Source: Acidobacteriota bacterium
Lineage (GTDB): Bacteria > Acidobacteriota > Polarisedimenticolia > J045
Direction of reading: 5' to 3'
NCBI GenBank assembly: GCA_027001345.1
Contig: JALTMS010000244.1
Coordinates: 1-6,147, forward strand
Length of the DNA stretch: 6,147 nt
Position numbers and translations under genes: made by a program. Below, piece after piece: positions 1-4,767 of the stretch. The notes under the pieces are model-generated. The model was given only the letters and a program-made list of their open reading frames with translations, was not told where the DNA came from and ran no database searches. How positions within the stretch are numbered: position 1 is the stretch's first letter; every line of letters starts with the position of its first letter.

Positions 1-916
1 CGCGCCGAGCCACCCCGGCAGCCCAGCGCTTGAGCCTGCGGGGACCGAGCAGGCCCGTAGCCCCCCGCGCCCCGACGCCGTCGAGGTTGATGACCAGGCT
101 CGAGGCCTCCGGCAGTGCGTCGAGCCGGTGCCGCAAGACCCGTGCGCCCACCAGCAGATCCTCCTCCGCTCCGGTGAACACCGCCATCACCTCCGTTCCC
201 CGGGGCAGAGAGTCGGCCAGGATCCGAATCGTCGCCAACACCACCGCCACCGACCCCCCATTGTCCAGCGCGCCGGGAGAGCGGTTGCCGAAGGTCAGCG
301 CCGCCAGCAGCCCCGCACCGACGGCTCCGGCTCCGCAGGCCAGCCGTGCCGTCAGCGGCCCGACCTCGGACGCGGCTCCCGTAATGAACGCCGCCGCCAG
401 CGCCGCCTGCCCCGCGAAGCCGACCGCCAGCAACCCCGCGGCCAGACCTCGAGCCAGGAAAGGCAGGTTCTGGGACTTGCTGTCGTGGTGGGCGACGAGT
501 ACGAGACGGCGGCTCGGCTCGGTGGATCCGGCCCGTACCACCACGTTGGCAGTCGTCGACTCGCCGCTGCCGAGCCGGTAGAGCCCGTCCCAGCGTGCGA
601 CCAGCGCCAGCAGGCCTGCGGCCGCGGCGAGCCATCCCAGCGCCAGCAGCAACTCCCCGAGCCCGCCACCGATCGCCGAAAGCAAGTCCGCCACGACGAT
701 CGCCACGAAGGCTGCACGAAACAGGTTCAACGCGGGCCGGGAGCTGAACGAAAAGACCTCCTCTTCGACCTCGAAACCCCCGGCTTCCAGGACAGCAGCC
801 AGGTGACGTCGTACGTCCCGGTCCCCCTCGCTTCCCGCGCGACGCGGCCGGGCCAGCCGACCGACGCTTTCGAGTAGAGCCGGACCGGACGTGATCTCCG
901 CCCCCGAAGCGATCAC
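1..916 (-). CDS. Membrane-embedded M28-family zinc metallopeptidase (3' end off window)
   Basis: Probable zinc-dependent aminopeptidase or carboxypeptidase-like hydrolase of family M28, anchored in the membrane. The frame is open from the GTG at 916 to the left edge, giving 305 residues with no stop. Visible M28 motifs, in order: VAHHDSK with His143 and Asp145; GALDNGG with Asp218 (bridging metal ligand); FTGAEED with Glu251 (catalytic base) and Glu252 (ligand); VINLDGVG with Asp279 (ligand). The last expected His ligand would lie beyond the edge. Four hydrophobic segments are seen, at about 62-84, 86-107, 154-178 and 188-209; the last two sit between the first and second metal motifs. The GTG start overlaps the upstream gene's TGA (GTGA), with GAGG four bases before it, so the two genes are probably translationally coupled. 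No other convincing in-frame start exists before residue 244. Substrate is unknown. The family call is firm; the exact peptidase type is not. Confidence 0.87.
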   Translation of the reverse strand, partial: MIASGAEITSGPALLESVGRLARPRRAGSEGDRDVRRHLAAVLEAGGFEVEEEVFSFSSRPALNLFRAAFVAIVVADLLSAIGGGLGELLLALGWLAAAAGLLALVARWDGLYRLGSGESTTANVVVRAGSTEPSRRLVLVAHHDSKSQNLPFLARGLAAGLLAVGFAGQAALAAAFITGAASEVGPLTARLACGAGAVGAGLLAALTFGNRSPGALDNGGSVAVVLATIRILADSLPRGTEVMAVFTGAEEDLLVGARVLRHRLDALPEASSLVINLDGVGARGATGLLGPRRLKRWAAGVARR

Positions 917-1383
917 TTCACCTCGAGCTGGACGGCAACCTGCCGGATCAACGGCACCACGTAGTTCAGCGTCAGCCGCCGCAGGGAAAAGGAACGTGCC
1001 CTGCCCTGCCGAACACTCGACGAGAGGGTGAACTCGTCGATCACGGCCCCCTGGGCATCGAGCAGGCGGAGATGCACCTCGACGCGCACTCGACGCGCCT
1101 CCGAGTTCTCCACGTGGACCTCGTAGCGCTTCCAGGAATAGCGCTCCTGCCCTCCCCGGGGTGGCAGCAACGAATCGGCCATCTGCCGCGAATCCGCCGT
1201 GATCTTCAGAGCGGTCAGGCGCACGCTGCCCACGCTCAGATCGACTGCGGTCTCCTGGCCCTGGACAAAATCCACCTTCACCGTCGCAGGCGCGGACTCG
1301 GCCACTGACCACCCGAGAAACACCAGACAGGACAACGCAACGACGACCCCTCTGCGGAACCGCGTAAGCTGTGCATCCATCAT
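913..1383 (-). CDS. Small exported beta-rich protein of unknown function
   Basis: Hypothetical exported protein of 156 residues. The N-terminus has basic residues (Arg8, Arg10, Arg11), a hydrophobic core at about 13-27 and a likely signal peptidase I site near AESA (28-31); there is no lipobox. The mature part alternates short hydrophobic and charged stretches (for example KRYEVHVEN and VEVHLRLLDAQGAVIDEF), which suggests a beta-sandwich. The pattern of a strand, then 'DaqGaVid', then a later F/L-rich strand resembles extracellular FxLYD-type domains, but I cannot assign the family. The start region reads GTG-ATG-ATG (1386, 1383, 1380). A GGAAAGGG Shine-Dalgarno upstream gives a 7-base spacing to the ATG at 1383, so I chose that; 1380 or 1386 remain possible. 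It is the first gene of a two-gene unit with the M28 peptidase. A TGCTAAGCT extended -10-like element lies at 1436-1429, without a convincing -35. Confidence 0.8.
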   Translation of the reverse strand: MMDAQLTRFRRGVVVALSCLVFLGWSVAESAPATVKVDFVQGQETAVDLSVGSVRLTALKITADSRQMADSLLPPRGGQERYSWKRYEVHVENSEARRVRVEVHLRLLDAQGAVIDEFTLSSSVRQGRARSFSLRRLTLNYVVPLIRQVAVQLEVK

Positions 1384-1441
1384 CACTTGACCCTTTCCAG
1401 GCTGGACATCGAAGCGGTCACTGCACTCAGCTTAGCAGGCC

Positions 1442-1468
1442 GGCAGCCGCGATGGACACTCGGCTGCC
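1442..1468. repeat. 8-bp perfect inverted repeat in divergent intergenic region
   Basis: GGCAGCCG (1442-1449) and CGGCTGCC (1461-1468) are exact reverse complements separated by 11 bases. The repeat lies between the start of the minus-strand secreted-protein gene and the plus-strand HDOD gene, about 42 bases before the latter's ATG. It could be a dimeric operator acting on both genes or a leader hairpin of the HDOD mRNA. No run of T follows, so it is not a standard terminator. Confidence 0.45.
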
Positions 1469-1510
1469 AGGAACCTAGCTTTGCCCTCGCGGGCTTTGCC
1501 GAGGAATGCC

Positions 1511-2371
1511 ATGACGACCAGTAATGCGCCGGCCACTGAACAACAGCACCTGACCGAACTTCTCGAAGAGGCGATCGCAGATGGGCGGCTGTCCCTTCCG
1601 CTGATGCCGGAAGTCGCCGCTCGAATCAAGGTCGAGGTCGGCAACCCGCATTCCAGCGCCCACAAGCTGGCGGCGGTGATTGCCACCGATGCAGCCCTCG
1701 CCGCCCGCGTATTGCGGATGGCCAACTCGGCGATCTATGCCGGCATGTCGGAAATCTGCGAGCTGGACCAGGCCATCGTGCGCCTCGGGTCGGCAATGGT
1801 GGTGGCGCTGGCCGTCGGCGCTGCTGGCAAGGAGACCTTCCGCTCCGAGGACCCCGGATTCGCCAAGGTGCTCAGGAAGGGATGGGAGGACTCCCTGCGC
1901 TCGGCCGCATTTTGCCGGAGAGCTGCACCGCAGATCGATCACTCCGCCGAAGAAGCCTTCCTCGCTGGCCTGATGCGCCGTGCGGGAGAGCCGATTCTGT
2001 TCAGTGTGGTCCTGGACAAGATCCGCCTGGGAAAGCTCGAACGACCCGACACCGAGACCGCTCGGCGGGTGATCGCGCGCCTCGCACCACGGGCGGGGGG
2101 ACGCTTGCTCGGCGCCTGGGGCCTGCCCCGCAGCATCGTCAACGCCGTCGCCCGGCAGTACGACTTCGAGCAGGCCGAGGAGGAGTACCGGCTGCTGGCT
2201 GCGCTGACGGGTCTGTCGGGTCTCGCCGCGGCCAACTGGCTGTCGCCGACCATCGCCCAGGATCTGGCCTCCCAGCCGACCGCGGAGGCCCTCGGCCTCG
2301 ACGCGGGCAGCCTTTCGTCCCTGATCGATGGCGCCCGAGAAGACTGGGGCGAGCTGGCTCCCAGCCTCTGA
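1511..2371 (+). CDS. HDOD-domain signalling protein with degenerate HD site
   Basis: Cytoplasmic HDOD-domain protein of 286 residues. HDOD proteins are non-canonical relatives of HD/HD-GYP phosphohydrolases, usually regulatory, and are linked in various bacteria to c-di-GMP, motility, virulence or stress signalling. The domain begins at LPLMPEVAARI (about 29-39), followed by the hallmark DAALAARVLRMANSA (60-74) and DQAIVRLG (86-93), then a helical half to about residue 215. The positions that carry metal ligands in HD enzymes are lost: the usual His after Trp125 is Asp127, and the HD pair in GLxHDxGK is Arg156-Arg157 (GLMRRAGE, 153-160), so catalysis is not expected. The ATG at 1511 has GAGGAA at 1501-1506; upstream in-frame TTG codons lack such a site. 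It lies divergent from the secreted-protein gene and upstream of the pseudopilin gene in the same direction. No membrane segment or second domain is seen. The partner is unknown. Confidence 0.92.
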   Translation: MTTSNAPATEQQHLTELLEEAIADGRLSLPLMPEVAARIKVEVGNPHSSAHKLAAVIATDAALAARVLRMANSAIYAGMSEICELDQAIVRLGSAMVVALAVGAAGKETFRSEDPGFAKVLRKGWEDSLRSAAFCRRAAPQIDHSAEEAFLAGLMRRAGEPILFSVVLDKIRLGKLERPDTETARRVIARLAPRAGGRLLGAWGLPRSIVNAVARQYDFEQAEEEYRLLAALTGLSGLAAANWLSPTIAQDLASQPTAEALGLDAGSLSSLIDGAREDWGELAPSL

Positions 2372-2448
2372 CGCCGCTGTCCGCCTCGAAAACACCGCCG
2401 CATCCACCGGATCGCCACTCAAGACCCGCGCCCGGCGTCCGAAGAGTG

Positions 2449-2466
2449 TGGGGGGAACTCCCCCCA
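2449..2466 (+). other. GC hairpin between HDOD gene and pseudopilin gene
   Basis: Six G (2450-2455), the loop AACT, and six C (2460-2465) form a perfect stem, extended by a T2449-A2466 pair. It lies 78 bases after the HDOD stop and 55 bases before the pseudopilin start. The following bases are AAGGGAAGG rather than T-rich, so it is not a canonical intrinsic terminator. It may be an mRNA-stabilising, pausing or leader-structure element. Confidence 0.5.
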
Positions 2467-2478
2467 AGGGAAGGGCCA

Positions 2479-2507
2479 CGGACTCCTGTCACACCACGGA
2501 GCGTCCG
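2479..2507 (+). other. Leader hairpin ending next to the pseudopilin Shine-Dalgarno
   Basis: CGGAC (2479-2483) pairs with GTCCG (2503-2507). Inside it, TCC (2484-2486) pairs with GGA (2498-2500), leaving a two-base bulge and an 11-base loop. The stem ends one base before the GGAGG ribosome-binding site, so folding could affect initiation of the pseudopilin. The stem is short and imperfect; no regulatory class is recognised. Confidence 0.35.
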
Positions 2508-2508
2508 C

Positions 2509-2513
2509 GGAGG
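2509..2513 (+). promoter_or_regulatory. Shine-Dalgarno GGAGG fixing the GTG start of the pseudopilin
   Basis: GGAGG is followed by 7 bases and then the GTG at 2521. This decides the start inside a much longer open frame and places the prepilin cleavage site at the expected distance from the N-terminus. Confidence 0.8.
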
Positions 2514-2520
2514 ATTCGCT

Positions 2521-3078
2521 GTGAGACGCAGGACCAGGGGCTACACGCTGACCGAGATCATCCTTTCCATCGCGGTGATCGGTTTTCTCGCCGGCTCTCT
2601 CTCACCCCTGCTGCTGCGGCATATCCAGGCCACGCGGGCGGCCACTGCAACCAGCGACCTCGACGAACTGGCGGCCGGCTTCCAGCGCTATCGCCAGGAC
2701 ACCGGTCACTGGCCCTGCCTGTGGAAGCCGGAGTCGAGCCCGGAGTTCCACAGCAACCTGGTTTCCATGACCTGCCTGTATGACGACAACGGCCTGGACG
2801 GCTGGGCCGGTCCCTACCTCTCTCGCTCGGCGGGACGCGTGCAGGAGCGCGAGGTGATGGCCATGGAGAACGGCGACCTCTGGGAAGGCTTCGTCGATCC
2901 CTGGAGCAGGCCCTACAGAGCCTGGTTTGCCGCCTCGGCCACGGGAGGGGGCGGGATCGTGGTCTACTCCCTCGGTTCCAACGGCAAGGTGGATACGCCC
3001 TCCCGGGATCTGCTTGCCGGCCGCTGGCAGGGCGACGACCAGGGTCGGGTGGTCACCCCCGCCAGGCGGGCGCGGTAA
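2521..3078 (+). CDS. GspG-like type II secretion/type IV pilin-family pseudopilin
   Basis: Prepilin-type protein of 185 residues. A short basic leader (MRRRTRG) ends in Gly7, the site cut by prepilin peptidase. The mature protein starts at Tyr8, with the conserved Glu at +5 (Glu12), a hydrophobic helix at about 13-32 and the classic Pro at +22 (Pro29). The first residue is Tyr rather than the common Phe. The C-terminal domain has DPWSRPY (126-132), matching the DPWGNPY-type motif of GspG major pseudopilins, and then VVYSLGSNGKVD (147-158), like the GspG 'S.GaDG..D' metal-binding tail. An insertion with Cys66 and Cys85, possibly a disulfide, lies between. The family functions in the inner-membrane pseudopilus of type II secretion or a related fibre. 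No secretion ATPase, platform protein or other pseudopilin is in the window, so it is an orphan here. The GTG start is set by GGAGG at 2509. Calling it strictly GspG is inference. Confidence 0.87.
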   Translation: MRRRTRGYTLTEIILSIAVIGFLAGSLSPLLLRHIQATRAATATSDLDELAAGFQRYRQDTGHWPCLWKPESSPEFHSNLVSMTCLYDDNGLDGWAGPYLSRSAGRVQEREVMAMENGDLWEGFVDPWSRPYRAWFAASATGGGGIVVYSLGSNGKVDTPSRDLLAGRWQGDDQGRVVTPARRAR

Positions 3079-3153
3079 GCGCACAGGCGCCGTCTGCCCT
3101 CCTTGCTCATCAGCCCGGACGCACGGTTTCCCTGCTAACCTCGTTCCAGAGCC

Positions 3154-3657
3154 ATGGCTGAAACCCCTCGATTCATCGCCGACGTGATGCTGGGCCGACT
3201 GGCCCGCTGGTTGCGGATTGTCGGCTGCGACGTGAGCTGGAACAGCCGCTGGGACGACGCCACCATCGCCTCCCTCGCCGCCCAGGAAGGCCGCTGGGTA
3301 CTGACCCGGGATCGAGGTCTGCTCGCCCGCCGCACCGTGCGCCGGGGCCTGCTGATCGACTCACAGCAGCTCGAGCAGCAATTGCAGCAGGTCGCCGAGC
3401 GATTCGGCCTCGATTTCAGCGCGGGCCCTCGCTTCACGCGCTGCACCTTCTGCAACCAGCGACTCGAGGTTCTCGACCGCGCCGAGGCTCGCGGCCGGGT
3501 CCCGCCCTTCGTCTGGCGGCAGCAGGCGAGCTTTTCCACCTGCCGGGCATGTGGCCGCATCTACTGGCGGGGAAGCCACGCGACACTGGCGGCGACCCAT
3601 CTGACCGAGGGCCGGCCACGTCCTGCCGGGGGCGAGGAAATCGAATCTCCGCCTTGA
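3154..3657 (+). CDS. Mut7-C RNase domain protein (PIN-like plus zinc ribbon)
   Basis: Stand-alone Mut7-C (formerly DUF82) protein of 167 residues, a predicted PIN-fold ribonuclease with a zinc ribbon; in animals this domain forms the C-terminus of the exonuclease Mut-7. The PIN half begins RFIADVMLGRLARWLRIVG (6-24), with the candidate catalytic Asp10, then WDDATI (33-38) and VLTRDRGLL (49-57) with Asp53. The zinc ribbon is Cys97-x2-Cys100 and Cys130-x2-Cys133, followed by GRIYWRGSH (134-142). The last 25 or so residues are a Gly/Pro/Glu-rich tail. The bacterial role is not established; RNA processing or decay in the cytoplasm is inferred. The ATG at 3154 has only a weak AGAG two bases before it, but it sits exactly before the conserved N-terminus. 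The stop codon lies within the -35 hexamer of the downstream tRNA promoter. Confidence 0.92.
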   Translation: MAETPRFIADVMLGRLARWLRIVGCDVSWNSRWDDATIASLAAQEGRWVLTRDRGLLARRTVRRGLLIDSQQLEQQLQQVAERFGLDFSAGPRFTRCTFCNQRLEVLDRAEARGRVPPFVWRQQASFSTCRACGRIYWRGSHATLAATHLTEGRPRPAGGEEIESPP

Positions 3658-3682
3658 CGGCGGCGGGGTCGGCCCGTAATCT
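3654..3682 (+). promoter_or_regulatory. Sigma70-type promoter of the tRNA-Val/tRNA-Asp unit
   Basis: TTGACG (3654-3659), 17-base spacer, TAATCT (3677-3682). The predicted start at about 3689 lies a few bases before the mature 5' end of tRNA-Val at 3694. The -35 hexamer contains the TGA stop of the Mut7-C gene. Hexamers and spacing are close to the bacterial housekeeping consensus. Confidence 0.7.
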
Positions 3683-3693
3683 CTGTCCTTCGC

Positions 3694-3769
3694 GGGCGGC
3701 TAGCTCAGCTGGAAGAGCGCCTGCCTTACACGCAGGAAGTCACTGGTTCGAGCCCGGTGCCGCCCACCA
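3694..3769 (+). tRNA. tRNA-Val (anticodon UAC)
   Basis: Complete 76-base cloverleaf. Acceptor GGGCGGC (3694-3700) pairs with GCCGCCC (3759-3765); D stem GCTC/GAGC; anticodon stem CCTGC/GCAGG with loop CTTACAC, giving anticodon TAC (3727-3729); T stem ACTGG/CCGGT with loop TTCGAGC. The discriminator is A3766 and CCA is encoded (3767-3769). The UAC anticodon reads GUA and, by wobble, other Val codons. It is probably cotranscribed with the tRNA-Asp 21 bases downstream. Confidence 0.97.
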
Positions 3770-3790
3770 GATTGGTTGATTCGCCCTAGC

Positions 3791-3867
3791 GGGGGCGTGG
3801 TGCAGCTGGTTAGCACGCAGGCCTGTCAAGCCTGAGGTCGCGGGTTCAAGTCCCGTCGCTCCCGCCA
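3791..3867 (+). tRNA. tRNA-Asp (anticodon GUC)
   Basis: Complete 77-base cloverleaf. Acceptor GGGGGCG (3791-3797) pairs with CGCTCCC (3857-3863), with one G-T wobble; D stem GTGC/GCAC; anticodon stem CAGGC/GCCTG with loop CTGTCAA, giving anticodon GTC (3825-3827); T stem GCGGG/CCCGT with loop TTCAAGT. G3864 is the G73 discriminator expected for tRNA-Asp, and CCA is encoded (3865-3867). It has no separate promoter in the 21-base gap and probably shares the transcript of tRNA-Val. Confidence 0.97.
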
Positions 3868-3911
3868 ATCTCGACACCTCCCAAGCCGCCGCTCGCCCCT
3901 CGGCGACGGGC

Positions 3912-4688
3912 TCACTTGCGATGCACAACCGCAGTGGAGGCCTGATCGGTGGGCATGATGAGGATCTCCTCGATATTGACGTGAGCCGGACGGTCGAGGG
4001 CCCAGACCACCGCCTCGGCCACGTCCTCCGCCGCCAGGGGTGTCATGCCGTCGTAGACCGCCCTGGCCTTGTCTGCATCGCCGTGGAAGCGAACGAGACT
4101 GAACTCGGTATCCACCATGCCGGGATCGATGGAGGTCACGCGGATCCCCTGTCCGACCGTGTCGAGCCTCAGGCCCCGGTTGAGAGCCCGGACGAAGTAC
4201 TTGGTCCCGCAGTAGACCGCCCCACGGGGGTAGACCTCCCGTCCCGAGATCGAGCCGATGTTGACGATGTGCCCGCCGCCCCGGGCCACCATCCCCGGCA
4301 CCAGCAGCCGGGTGATGTTCAGCAATCCCTTGATGTTGGTGTCGATCATGCGGTCCCAGTCGTCGAAATCGCCCTCCGGAAAGTCGCTCAGGCCGGCAGC
4401 CAGTCCCGCATTGTTGACCAGGATATCCACCTCGCCCCAGCCGGCATCGACGATCCGCGCGACGGATGCCCGCACGTCCTGCCGGTCTCTCAGATCGATC
4501 TCGAGCGCTCCGCAGCTCTCGGGACCATGGCGCTGGACGATCTCGTCCCGCAGAGCGATCAGTCGCTGCTCGCGACGAGCCGCGACGATCACCCGGGCGC
4601 CGGCGTCCGCCAACCTGACCGCACACGCCGCGCCGATGCCCGAACTCGCCCCCGTGACCACTGCGATTTTGCCTTCCAGTCGACTCAT
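3912..4688 (-). CDS. YdfG-like NADP-dependent short-chain dehydrogenase/reductase
   Basis: Classical SDR oxidoreductase of 258 residues, the normal length for the family. Cofactor motif TGASSGIG (12-19); Arg38-Arg39 after the second strand suggest NADP(H); NNAG (92-95); catalytic Asn118, Ser146, Tyr159 and Lys163 (YCGTK). The C-terminal half closely follows the Escherichia coli YdfG pattern: DTEFSLVRFHGD (193-204), EDVAEAV (221-227), PAHVNI (234-239) and a closing MPTDQ and VHR. YdfG oxidises L-allo-threonine and serine and reduces malonic semialdehyde to 3-hydroxypropionate, so a similar small hydroxy-acid substrate is likely but inferred. AAGGAGA at 4699-4693 places the start at the ATG at 4688; the frame is open further upstream, but without a comparable ribosome site or family homology. 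A TAATAT -10-like box lies at 4719-4714. It is convergent with the tRNA pair and divergent from the second HDOD gene. Confidence 0.94.
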   Translation of the reverse strand: MSRLEGKIAVVTGASSGIGAACAVRLADAGARVIVAARREQRLIALRDEIVQRHGPESCGALEIDLRDRQDVRASVARIVDAGWGEVDILVNNAGLAAGLSDFPEGDFDDWDRMIDTNIKGLLNITRLLVPGMVARGGGHIVNIGSISGREVYPRGAVYCGTKYFVRALNRGLRLDTVGQGIRVTSIDPGMVDTEFSLVRFHGDADKARAVYDGMTPLAAEDVAEAVVWALDRPAHVNIEEILIMPTDQASTAVVHRK

Positions 4689-4713
4689 GGTGTCTCCTTC
4701 GCTCTCGGGCGCC

Positions 4714-4719
4714 ATATTA
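4714..4719 (-). promoter_or_regulatory. Candidate -10 box of the SDR gene
   Basis: On the minus strand the bases read TAATAT, in an otherwise GC-rich gap, giving a predicted start about 19 bases before the SDR ATG. The -35 position 17 bases upstream (GACCGT) is a poor match, so this is a weak promoter or one needing an activator. The complement, ATATTA, could also serve the HDOD gene on the plus strand. Confidence 0.4.
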
Positions 4720-4738
4720 CCGGAGACCCCCCGGAGAC
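4720..4738. repeat. Tandem direct repeat CCGGAGAC, 11-bp period
   Basis: CCGGAGAC occurs at 4720-4727 and again at 4731-4738, an 11-bp period close to one helical turn; a related CCGGAGG follows at 4754-4760 and includes the HDOD ribosome site. The two copies lie between the -10 and -35 positions of the SDR promoter, where a regulator could bind. This may be chance in GC-rich DNA. Confidence 0.35.
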
Positions 4739-4755
4739 GGTCCCGGGAGGTAGCC

Positions 4756-4760
4756 GGAGG
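4756..4760 (+). promoter_or_regulatory. Shine-Dalgarno GGAGG fixing the GTG start of the second HDOD gene
   Basis: GGAGG with 7 bases to the GTG at 4768. The frame stays open for about 500 bases upstream, through the SDR gene on the other strand, so this site is the main evidence for where translation begins. Confidence 0.75.
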
Positions 4761-4767
4761 GAAAGCC

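Noticed and set aside
30..877. Plus-strand open frames over the left end
   Set aside because: They are Ser/Arg/Pro/Ala- or Gln/Arg-rich antisense shadows of the M28 peptidase, whose ligand motifs appear only on the minus strand.
1475..2479. A 334-codon open frame on the minus strand opposite the first HDOD gene
   Set aside because: No recognisable motif and low-complexity composition; the plus-strand frame has clear HDOD motifs and a ribosome site.
1882..2520. Long N-terminal extension of the pseudopilin frame
   Set aside because: It overlaps the HDOD gene in another frame and would bury the prepilin leader; GGAGG plus GTG at 2521 gives a normal short leader.
3133..3141. TGCTAACCT as an extended -10 promoter for the Mut7-C gene
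   Set aside because: The -10 match is poor, there is no -35 at proper spacing, and the start would lie only a few bases before the ATG.
3887..3905. Hairpin CGCCG/CGGCG after tRNA-Asp as a terminator
   Set aside because: The stem is only 5 bp with a 9-base loop and no T-run; such matches are common by chance in DNA this GC-rich.
3694..3911. tRNA genes as an integration site for a mobile element
   Set aside because: No integrase gene, no second copy of a tRNA 3' end and no change in base composition are visible in the window.
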